This document shows positions 42,172 through 50,300 of a DNA stretch of 64,000 nucleotides, piece after piece (position 1 is the stretch's first letter; each line of letters begins with the position of its first letter). This stretch comes from Eubacterium sp. 1001713B170207_170306_E7 (GTDB lineage: Bacteria > Bacillota > Clostridia > Eubacteriales > Eubacteriaceae), in assembly GCF_015547515.1 (NCBI RefSeq), contig NZ_JADMVE010000002.1, forward strand, positions 372,001 to 436,000, given 5' to 3'. Under the pieces are notes generated by a model, which did no database searches, was not told where the DNA came from, and worked only from the letters and a program-made list of their open reading frames with translations. The position numbers and the translations under genes were made by a program.

Positions 42172-43713
42172 GTGAAAAAATTTAGAAAGCCAGGGAGCTT
42201 TTTGTGCGCGCTGATGCTGCTTTTGATGCTAATGGGGCCAGCATATGCGGAAAGCTCACAGGATAATATGGCGGAAGCGCCGCTGCCAACGCCGACATTG
42301 ACGGCAGATGTGAGCGTATCAGAAAAAGTGGTTCCTGGAACCAATGATACTTACGATGTTACGGTAAGCATGACGCCCAAAAATGCGTCATATTCCAGTA
42401 CAACAACGGATGAGAACAGTAAAGCAGATGTTATTTTTCTGGTAGATACCTCCTACAGCATGGAGGATGAAAAAATCGAAAAGCTGAGGGGAAGTGCCAG
42501 TCAGTTTGCATCCTTGCTGCTACAAGGTGGCAATGACGCTGTCCGAGTCAGTATTATTAATTTTGACAGCCAAGACCAATCCACGGTTCGGATTCCGCTT
42601 TCATCCAACCTGTCAGAAGTGCAGACAGCGATCAACGGTTTGGTGCCGCAGGGTACGACCTATCTTGAGCCCGGGCTGCTAAATGCGCAGACCCAGTTTG
42701 ATGTAAACGGGCGGACCGAAGCTCAGAAAGTCCTTGTGGTATTGGGCGACGGCACCGTTTCAGACAAACAGGCCGCAAAAGACAGTATGGCGGCAATGAA
42801 GCTGGCGTATCCCAGTGTAACCATCAAAACCATTGGATACAAAATCAGCTCATACACTGAAACTTTTTTTCGGGAGCTCGCTCAGATAGACACCGAAAAC
42901 GGGCAGTACTATAACGCGGATACTGACAATCTGGATGATGTTTTTTCCGATATCAGCCAGCAGGTAGTCACAGCCCAGGTGAATATTAAAAAGCTGACGG
43001 CCCTCTGCCAAAAACCCGAAAATTTCGATATTGTACCCGGTTCTCTGGTGAATCCGGATGGTCTGACTTTGGATATGGATCAGTTCGATGCGGGCATTAT
43101 CCAGGCGGAGATCAGTACACCACAGAGCGGTGCGCCCCTGACCTTCAGCTATCAAATTAAGATCGACCCGGTAAAGGCTGCGCAGAACCGCGAAGAAATT
43201 GGAAATGAACTGAATTATGATTTCAAATATTTTTATGACCAGTCCGGCACTGAACAAACAGGCGCGGTAGCTGACCGTGATTTAGCACCGGTTTTCTACA
43301 TCGATACCGAGGCTGACGAAAATGGCCTCATTGACGCTGATCAGATTGTTGGCAAAGGCGCTGATGTGAGTGTGGCCTGGTCACCGAATGAAGGATACAG
43401 CCTGAGCAGCGCGCTGCTGGATGGAACAGAGCTGGGAAATCTTTTCAGCAATGAATTTAGTGATGTGTCAGAAAATCATATTCTGAAGGTAACTTTTATT
43501 AAAACCGTGCCGCCTGTTGTGCCGACGGTAACCCCACAGGAGCCTGTGCCGTCACCGGAGACCCCGCAGCAGGAAGAAGTGTCAGACAATACACCAGTTA
43601 CACCGGCCACAGGTCTTTCAAATCACTATTCCGTTCCGGCCATATCCGCTGTTTTTATATTAATAGTGACAGCTGTGATCGCAACCCGTTTAAAACATAA
43701 AGCAAATAGATAA
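42172..43713 (+). CDS. VWA-domain surface protein (pilus or adhesin tip-like)
   Basis: 513 residues from GTG 42172 with GGAGGAG upstream. Signal peptide (LCALMLLLMLMGPAYA), then a von Willebrand A domain with MIDAS motif DVIFLVDTSYSMED (DxSxS, about residue 90), continuing to about residue 270. A beta-rich domain and a proline-rich spacer follow. The C-terminal wall-sorting-like end is PATG, membrane helix (AVFILIVTAVIATRL), basic tail. It would mediate adhesion through metal-dependent binding. The LytTR-type site B drives it. PATG replaces LPXTG. Confidence 0.8.
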   Translation: MKKFRKPGSFLCALMLLLMLMGPAYAESSQDNMAEAPLPTPTLTADVSVSEKVVPGTNDTYDVTVSMTPKNASYSSTTTDENSKADVIFLVDTSYSMEDEKIEKLRGSASQFASLLLQGGNDAVRVSIINFDSQDQSTVRIPLSSNLSEVQTAINGLVPQGTTYLEPGLLNAQTQFDVNGRTEAQKVLVVLGDGTVSDKQAAKDSMAAMKLAYPSVTIKTIGYKISSYTETFFRELAQIDTENGQYYNADTDNLDDVFSDISQQVVTAQVNIKKLTALCQKPENFDIVPGSLVNPDGLTLDMDQFDAGIIQAEISTPQSGAPLTFSYQIKIDPVKAAQNREEIGNELNYDFKYFYDQSGTEQTGAVADRDLAPVFYIDTEADENGLIDADQIVGKGADVSVAWSPNEGYSLSSALLDGTELGNLFSNEFSDVSENHILKVTFIKTVPPVVPTVTPQEPVPSPETPQQEEVSDNTPVTPATGLSNHYSVPAISAVFILIVTAVIATRLKHKANR

Positions 43714-43729
43714 TTTAAGGAGGATTTTT

Positions 43730-44221
43730 ATGTATACCGATTCTTATTACGACCCTACCACAGCAGCCATTCTGTCCATGCTGATGGCTTACCTGGTGGT
43801 CCTATTGATCATTGGCATTGTTCTTTATATTTTTTCGTCCATCAGCTTATATACGATGGCCAAAGGCCGTGGTATGAGCAAACCATGGCTGGCCTGGATT
43901 CCCATTGCGAATTCCTATCTAATGGGAAAACTGATCAACGAAAAGGTCGCCTTTGGCTCCTTTGTAATCCCATATGCCCATGTGCTGCTTCCGGTATTAC
44001 CATTGGTCTGTGGCTTTCTTACCAGAATCCCATATATGGGCTGGTTGTTTTTGATTGTAAGTCTCGTTTACAGTTATGGAGCCTTATACCGTCTGTACAA
44101 AATGTACAAGCCGCAAGATGCCGTTTTGTATTTAGTGCTTAGTATTATTTTTGCTGTTACACAGCCTTTCTTCATGTTCTCGATGAGAAAAAATAAAGAG
44201 GAAGAGTACTTGTCTGAATAA
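43730..44221 (+). CDS. Multi-pass membrane protein downstream of the VWA gene
   Basis: 163 residues with about four membrane segments (LMAYLVVLLIIGIVLYIFSS; VLLPVLPLVCGFL; YMGWLFLIVSLVYSY; LVLSIIFAVTQPFFMF). It contains the loop KPWLAWIPIANSYLMGKL seen in a family of small integral membrane proteins of Bacillota. AAGGAGG lies before ATG 43730. Cotranscribed with the VWA gene. The function is unknown. Confidence 0.65.
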   Translation: MYTDSYYDPTTAAILSMLMAYLVVLLIIGIVLYIFSSISLYTMAKGRGMSKPWLAWIPIANSYLMGKLINEKVAFGSFVIPYAHVLLPVLPLVCGFLTRIPYMGWLFLIVSLVYSYGALYRLYKMYKPQDAVLYLVLSIIFAVTQPFFMFSMRKNKEEEYLSE

Positions 44222-44232
44222 AAAAGCCAATG

Positions 44233-44267
44233 GACCGTTGCCAAAACCAGGCTGCGGTCTTTTTTTT
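44233..44267 (+). terminator. Terminator after the membrane protein gene
   Basis: GACCGTTGCC (44233-44242) / GGCTGCGGTC (44250-44259) with two central mismatches, then eight T. Confidence 0.8.
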
Positions 44268-44308
44268 ATGGCATAAATGTTATTCTTTCCGTATGTTTGA
44301 GTATAAAA

Positions 44309-44340
44309 AAATTTATAAAATCTGGTAAAATTTATAAAAA
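44309..44340 (+). repeat. Direct repeat in front of the recombinase gene
   Basis: AAATTTATAAAA occurs twice, about 20 bp apart (from about 44309 and 44329), just upstream of the recombinase ribosome site. It may be an operator or recombination site for the enzyme. Confidence 0.35.
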
Positions 44341-44356
44341 AATCAAAGGAGAAAAT

Positions 44357-45193
44357 ATGAAAACATACGGATATGTACGAGTATCGTCAAAGGATCAGAA
44401 TGAGGACCGTCAATTATTGGCCATGGAACAGGCAGGAGTCGATATCAAAAATATTTATATTGACAAACAGAGCGGAGCGGATTTTAATCGTCCTAGATAT
44501 AAGGCGTTACTAAAAAAACTGAAAAGAGACGATGTAGTCATCGTGAAATCCATTGACCGGCTTGGCAGGAATTACAAAGAAATTTTAGAACAATGGCAGA
44601 TACTGACAAAACAAAAGGGAATCGGGGTAGTTGTATTGGATATGCCATTACTGAATACCAGAGCGGACAAAGACCTTATTGGCACACTGATTGCAGACAT
44701 TGTGCTGCAGCTGCTTTCCTATGTGGCAGAGACAGAGCGCCAGTATATCCGGCAGCGGCAGGCGGAAGGGATTGCGGCTGCAAGAAAAAAAGGAAAACAT
44801 CTGGGGCGAAAGCCGAAGCCCATTTCCTCCAGATTTAACGATGTCTGCAAAGAATGGCAGGCGGGTAAGATCAGCCGAAACAAAGCGGCGAAAATGCTGG
44901 ATATCAGCGCGGAAACCTTTAAAAAATGGGTAGAGGTGACAGGAAATGAATCCGAAGACGCCATAGGGAAAAGAGGGAAAAAGAAAAAACCAAAAGCCTT
45001 TGTCAAGATATTCAATCAATGGAAAAATGGAGGGCTTACAACTCAAAAAGCAGCTGCGGCGTTGAATGTCAGCAGCCCAACTTTTTTAAAATGGGCTCAG
45101 GAAGCATCTGGAAAAAACGATTTAAAACAACGCTCAGAGAATATAAAAAGAGCCAACTACGATACAAGTTTGGTAAAAAAAGAACGAATATAG
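44357..45193 (+). CDS. Serine recombinase (resolvase/invertase) with two C-terminal helix-turn-helix units
   Basis: 278 residues. The catalytic domain begins MKTYGYVRVSSKDQNEDRQL with the nucleophile serine at residue 10, followed by KSIDRLGRNYKEIL. The long E helix is present (QRQAEGIAAARKKGKHLGRK). Instead of one DNA-binding unit it has two similar ones (KISRNKAAKMLDISAETFKK and GLTTQKAAAALNVSSPTFLK). ATG 44357 follows AAAGGAG; the longer frame is unsupported. It sits between adhesin and regulator genes, beside an inverted repeat enclosing a promoter, so DNA inversion is possible. Confidence 0.88.
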   Translation: MKTYGYVRVSSKDQNEDRQLLAMEQAGVDIKNIYIDKQSGADFNRPRYKALLKKLKRDDVVIVKSIDRLGRNYKEILEQWQILTKQKGIGVVVLDMPLLNTRADKDLIGTLIADIVLQLLSYVAETERQYIRQRQAEGIAAARKKGKHLGRKPKPISSRFNDVCKEWQAGKISRNKAAKMLDISAETFKKWVEVTGNESEDAIGKRGKKKKPKAFVKIFNQWKNGGLTTQKAAAALNVSSPTFLKWAQEASGKNDLKQRSENIKRANYDTSLVKKERI

Positions 45194-45210
45194 TAAAACT
45201 GGAGAAAAAG

Positions 45211-45350
45211 GTAGACTTTTTTATGCCAGTTTTTTTGTTTGCTTAAAGGCAGATAACGAAAGCTTTTGACTGTATTTAATGAAAAGATATAATTTAACAC
45301 CACTTTTCAGAATATTCTTCACTATATCTTATATTGTAAAAAAAGTCTAC
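45211..45350. repeat. 12-bp inverted repeat enclosing a promoter (candidate invertible segment)
   Basis: GTAGACTTTTTT (45211-45222) and AAAAAAGTCTAC (45339-45350) bracket about 115 bases. Inside lies TTGACT-16 bp-TATAAT (45266-45293), pointing towards the LytTR gene. It directly follows the serine recombinase gene. The left arm also lies in the loop of the recombinase terminator (AAACTGG / CCAGTTT), so a simpler explanation exists. Confidence 0.4.
45266..45293 (+). promoter_or_regulatory. Near-consensus promoter upstream of the LytTR gene
   Basis: TTGACT (45266-45271), a 16-bp spacer and TATAAT (45288-45293), placed within the inverted repeat. It could give basal expression of the regulator in this orientation. 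Confidence 0.55.
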
Positions 45351-45402
45351 TTTTAATGAATAGTTTTTTACTTTTAAAAATAAAGGAAAGAAGCGCTGAT
45401 TA

Positions 45403-45473
45403 ACAGTCGTTTGTGCAAAGATAACGGCTGTTTGTGTCGTTGATAAACATTCGAATATTGAGAGTGTTATAGT
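45403..45473 (+). promoter_or_regulatory. LytTR-type operator and promoter of the regulator gene (site C)
   Basis: ACAGTCGTTTGTGC (45403-45416) and ACGGCTGTTTGTGT (45424-45437), cores 21 bp apart; TATAGT (45468-45473) lies 30 bp after box 2. This is the same design as sites A, B and D, upstream of the LytTR gene itself, which points to autoregulation. Confidence 0.75.
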
Positions 45474-45519
45474 GATGGTGGCTAACATTTCCGAGCAAAT
45501 TGTCGCAAAGGAGAAATCA

Positions 45520-46245
45520 ATGAAAATTGTCATTTGTGATGACGAAAAAAACCAGATAGAAAAATACAGACAATGGATATTGGATGAAAACCAAACAAAG
45601 AAAATACCCATTCAATTGATGACCTGCTTAAGCGGTGAAGAGCTGCTTTTTAAAATAGAGGACGACATGCACGAGGTGGACATTATTTATCTGGATGTCA
45701 ACATGACTGGCATTAATGGTTTGGAGGTTGCGCATAAATTACGCGAAAGAGGATACTTAGGCGAAATCATATTTTTAACAGTAATGTACGATAAGGTGTT
45801 TGAAGCTTTTGATGTAGATGCCATGCACTACATTCTCAAAGAAAGAACAAGCCGAAAAAAGTTTAATGAAATTTTTGATCGCGCGGTTACAAGATGCGTT
45901 AATCGAAGACAGGAGATCGCGGTTTTTACCTGTGCGGGAGAAACTCGTAGTGTGCCGGTTGCGAGCATTCGGTATTTTGAGGTATCACGGCATCTTATCA
46001 CAATTTATTACGGTGGCAATGAAACCTTTGAGTTTTATTCGACATTGGGAAAAATTGAAGAAATGCTGTTCGCCAAAGGATTTATCCGCATACATAAAAG
46101 CATTCTGGTAGCAAAGCGCTACATCGCTAAAATCGCTTACTTAAAGGCTTATCTGATAACAGGTGAAGAATTGACCGTTGGACGGTCATACTATAAGGCG
46201 TTGAAGGAAGAAGTCGAAGCGACGGCATTGAAAGAGGGCGATTAA
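45520..46245 (+). CDS. LytTR-family response regulator
   Basis: 241 residues. The receiver domain (residues 1-125) has the acidic pair D7/D8 and phosphoacceptor D59 in IIYLDVNMTGINGLEV. The DNA-binding LytTR domain (about 140-241) has RSVPVASIRYFEVSRHLITI and FIRIHKSILVAKRYIAKIAY. AAAGGAG precedes ATG 45520. AgrA/VirR-like activators of this class bind paired boxes with about 21-bp spacing, exactly what lies upstream at 45403. No histidine kinase gene is in the window, so its signal partner is elsewhere. It likely controls the secretion locus, the VWA gene and itself. Confidence 0.9.
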   Translation: MKIVICDDEKNQIEKYRQWILDENQTKKIPIQLMTCLSGEELLFKIEDDMHEVDIIYLDVNMTGINGLEVAHKLRERGYLGEIIFLTVMYDKVFEAFDVDAMHYILKERTSRKKFNEIFDRAVTRCVNRRQEIAVFTCAGETRSVPVASIRYFEVSRHLITIYYGGNETFEFYSTLGKIEEMLFAKGFIRIHKSILVAKRYIAKIAYLKAYLITGEELTVGRSYYKALKEEVEATALKEGD

Positions 46246-46246
46246 C

Positions 46247-47200
46247 ATAAATAGATTTTTTCAAAAAAGCATAGTACTGGTTTCGGTATTTTTTGTCATG
46301 CTTGTTTTGTGTGGAGCCAGTGCCCGCGGTATAATCGAACGCTATTGGGTCAACGGCCAGGGGGATGGTTTTTATCTTGCGGGCAAGTGCTTTGTGCTGA
46401 CAGAAGAAGAAATAAAATCGCTGGAAGACAGGGATGCCTTCGAAAAACTTATTATGGAAAAAGCCTATATTGGTGTCCGCAGGATTAATCATCACGTGGT
46501 AGAAGAAGAAAACTGTCCTGAAAATTTTGCAAAGATAGAACTTTCAGATTACCAGAAAAATCCATGGAAATCGGGCCATTGGGCAAGACTTTGTCAATAC
46601 GAAAACGCGGACGATACAAATTATATTGACATCTGGATCTATACCGATACACCCATTCCTCCGCGATTGACAGAAGAAAGCGGTTCAGGAAATGGAGATA
46701 GTAGCAATAACGGCGGACAGAATTCTGCGGAAAATAGACCTGTTGGCACGCTTCCCGATGGTATTACAGGTGGACAACAGAATTTATCACAAATGCTGCC
46801 GGCTGCAGTCACGAGTGTTATTTCCAATTTGAGCGATACAACCCTTACGCTTCAGAATGACACTGAAAATAAGCCTCAAATCATGCAGACTGCAGAGCGA
46901 ACGGCAAATAAAAATGCGCAGCTCAGTGCGGCGGACAAAACAGCCGGCAGAGATTTACCGCTGTTTGAAAAGGCCATGTATGGGATGTTTGGCGCTGTTG
47001 TGCTGGCAAATCTTTGTCTGGGACTCAATCTTATCAAAGATTTTAGAATATTACATTGGTACAAACGAAAGAAAAAAGAACGTTTGAGAAAGGAGATAGG
47101 CGCTGATGACAATAATAATACTTACTTGTTTGCTGGTAGGTACTTTAAGTATTGGAATCATAGTGAAACGCTATACGTCAAAAAGGTTAACCGAGATTGA
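46247..47200 (+). CDS. Secreted/anchored protein of the regulator operon, probable ATA start
   Basis: The frame is open from 46232. A clear signal peptide (RFFQKSIVLVSVFFVMLVLC, then GASA) precedes ATG 46298, so the true start is upstream. ATA 46247 lies 8 bases after GAGGG and would give 317 residues. ATT 46241 is a worse choice; ATG 46298 would lose half of the signal peptide. The mature part has a tryptophan/glutamate-rich domain (YWVNGQGDGFYLAGKCFVLT) and a serine/asparagine/glycine spacer. A membrane helix near the end (GMFGAVVLANLCLGLNLI) and a basic tail follow. The family is unknown. It is coupled to the regulator gene. Confidence 0.6.
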   Translation: MNRFFQKSIVLVSVFFVMLVLCGASARGIIERYWVNGQGDGFYLAGKCFVLTEEEIKSLEDRDAFEKLIMEKAYIGVRRINHHVVEEENCPENFAKIELSDYQKNPWKSGHWARLCQYENADDTNYIDIWIYTDTPIPPRLTEESGSGNGDSSNNGGQNSAENRPVGTLPDGITGGQQNLSQMLPAAVTSVISNLSDTTLTLQNDTENKPQIMQTAERTANKNAQLSAADKTAGRDLPLFEKAMYGMFGAVVLANLCLGLNLIKDFRILHWYKRKKKERLRKEIGADDNNNTYLFAGRYFKYWNHSETLYVKKVNRD

Positions 47201-47261
47201 TGGAATGCGGGGCATTTACATGTATGACAACAGTAGGTTGGTATACGGTAGGAAAACTTAG
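47106..47261 (+). CDS. Small membrane protein overlapping the previous gene
   Basis: 51 residues, MTIIILTCLLVGTLSIGIIV then a basic and polar tail. AAGGAGA lies 9-10 bases before ATG 47106. It overlaps the preceding frame by 95 bases, which is long, so one of the two 3'/5' ends may be misread. No family is recognised. Confidence 0.45.
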   Translation: MTIIILTCLLVGTLSIGIIVKRYTSKRLTEIDGMRGIYMYDNSRLVYGRKT

Positions 47262-47308
47262 AGGATATTGTTTTTTATTAAAAACAGACAATTAAAGGAG
47301 AATTAATA

Positions 47309-50300
47309 ATGAAGAAAAAACTATTTGGAGTTTTAACGGTATTAATCATTTTATTTTCAATGGTGATGCCCGGAGCCTTTGCGGAAGAAAGCAAAACGGA
47401 TAGTATCCAGAACCAAAATATTATTGAAAACAGTGCAGCCCTTTCTGTGATTGAGAATAATGGGATCGAGCAGGAGAAGGAAATCACTGACGAACAAGAA
47501 AATGAAGAAAATATACAAGAGGAAGCTTCTCCATTGAGCATAATGAGAAATGCGCCTTACTACATGGTGAAGCATCTAACAAGTTCTGAAGATTGTAAAG
47601 GGGTAGTTGTTGGACCAGGGATAAATACAGGCATACTTCGTCAGCAATATGTCTACACGATGAATGGTATACCTGCATTCTGTACTGAGGTAGAAAAACC
47701 AGCGAGAGTATATGAATTTGATGGATGGATTGATAATGAAAGCCTTGCTAATCTTCCATTTTATTCTTATTGTGCAGAATATATAAAAAACGGAGATGAA
47801 TTTTATACTTTAGCGGTTCAATGGCTGGTATGGGAACAGGTGCACAATGCGACCTCTTATCCAGAGAATGATACAGTTGCTGAAAATATGGAGATATTAA
47901 AAAAAGCAGCTGAGAAAGCTTATAAAAAGCCAAGTTTTGACAATCAAACCTTTGATATTGAAGTCGGAAAATCCATTACGATCGAAGACACCAACGGTGT
48001 CCTTGGCAGTGAGTTTAATGATTTTGTTGGAAAAATAACAACTGCTGATGGAATCAGCATCTCTAAAAATGGCAACAAAATTACTATTTCAGTTGCGGCG
48101 GATACAGTTAGTGGTGATCATAATGTGAAAATCGAAAAATATCCTGACGAATACATTGGTGATTCCATGTACTATCAGCCAATTGATACTAACGGCAATC
48201 ATGATTTTAGCGCACAAGCTATGCGCAGCTTTAAATTCAAAGACCAGTTAAGCTGTAATTTCAAGGTCAATGTAAAAAGCGGAAGACTTCAGATTCAGAA
48301 AAAAGATAATGTAGATTCGAACGTTGTGGTTAAGGATGCCAAATTTAAGGTTTCTAAAAATGCTGATATGAGCAATCCGGTTGGGATCTACAGTACCTTA
48401 GATGATGGAAAAACTCAGGTTATTGAAAATTTGTTACCTGGAAAATATTATGTACAAGAAATTTATGTTCCCGGAGCATGGGTCATTGACAACACCATAA
48501 AAGAAGTTCAGGTCGATGTGAGTAGCGATGCTACACCATTAACAGTTTTTGAACAGACCAACAATCGGAAAGAGGGCTATGTAGAAATCGGAAAGAATGA
48601 CGCGGATACTCCGAATTCGGATAATACAAAGCCTTTTACTAACACTACAGAGAGTGTAAATGGTGGACAATTTGCTGTTTTTTACGCAGACGGTCCCATG
48701 AAGGATCAGGAAGCGCCAATTTCGCACCTGATTTCTAAACGCGGTGAAAAAGTCAAATCTGAGGTTCTGTACTATTATGGCGACAACTTCCAGTATAACA
48801 CTTACTATGTCCAGGAAATTCAGGCGCCGAACGGTTATTTCCACAGTGACGAAAAATATTACTTCACACTGACTAAGCCGACTGAGACCTTCAGCTATAC
48901 CTTTAAGAACCTGGAAAGCCTTGGCAGCTGCGTTATTTCAAAGCAGGATACCGTAACTGGAGAGGAAAACCTCGGAGATGCGACCTTTGAAGGAGCAGAA
49001 TACACTCTGTACGCAAAGGAAGACATCAAGGCGCCGTGGGATCCAAACACTGTTTTGATCAAAGCGGGCACCCCAGTTCATACTTTTATTATGGACAAGG
49101 ACGGGAAGACTGATGCAAAAGACCGATTGTTTTTAGGTGAATACTATATTAAGGAAACGAAAGCGCCTAATGGCCAGACAGCCGCACAGGAAGGCAGTCT
49201 TGAGAACCTTACAGACCAGATAAAGGAGTCACCTTCCTACAATTTAGATACGACCGAATACCCGGTCAGCTTAAAATACAACGGACAGCATGAAGCGGTA
49301 GAGCTGGTCGACAATCTTTCAAAGGATCGTGTGGTCAGTCAGGCCTTCCAGGTCATAAAAATTAACGAAAATGATGACAGCACTACTAACCTGTTGGAAA
49401 AAGCTGAGTTTGAAGTTAAGCTGAAAAGTGAGTTCGACAAATATTATGTAGAACCGGCAGATACCAGTGACGTTGCAGCTATGAAAAAAGCCTTTGCCGA
49501 AGCATGGGCAAAAACGCCCATCGCCAAAGATAAGGATAATAATGATGTTCCAACCCTGGTTACCGATTCAAAGGGCTGGGCGATGACACCACGACTGCCC
49601 TACGGAACCTATATTCTTCATGAAACAGTCGTGCCGCAATGGCAGCTTCAAACTATGGATCCTTATGTCTTTGTTGTTGACAAGGACTCTGAAGATCCAA
49701 AACAATGGGCGGTTCAAACAGATGAAACTTTTGAAGGTCGTGTGAAAATTGTTAAAAAAGATGCAGAATACGGTAATGTCGTACTGAAAAATACCAAGTT
49801 TAAGATTTATGATACTGATAAAAAGGAATATGTCCGACAAAAAATCGGTGGTCAGTGGACCGAAGTATTCCAGACAGAAGCAGATGGTTATACTGGATTT
49901 TTTGAAACACCACAGGCATTGACCGCAGGCCACTATCAGATTCAAGAAGTGGAACCACCTATTGATTATATCCAATATCTTGGTCCGACTGATGCTTTAA
50001 ATGTTGCTATACAGGAAAGAGATGGTAGTAGCTTTGAATACGATCCTGTAGACAAAGTAGGTGTATTCACAATAAATGTTGTTAATAAACCTACTTATGG
50101 AGAGATTGTTCTTGATAAAGAAGATATTGATGATCCGTCCATTAAGGTAGGAAATGCTACTTTTCAGTTGATTGCTAACAAGGATATTTACAAGCCATAT
50201 CAATATATTACTGATGAAAACAGAGAAGAAATGATCATCTATCATAAAGGGGATGTCATTACAGATCGACCCAATCAATGGGGGGGAGCAAATGGTCTTT

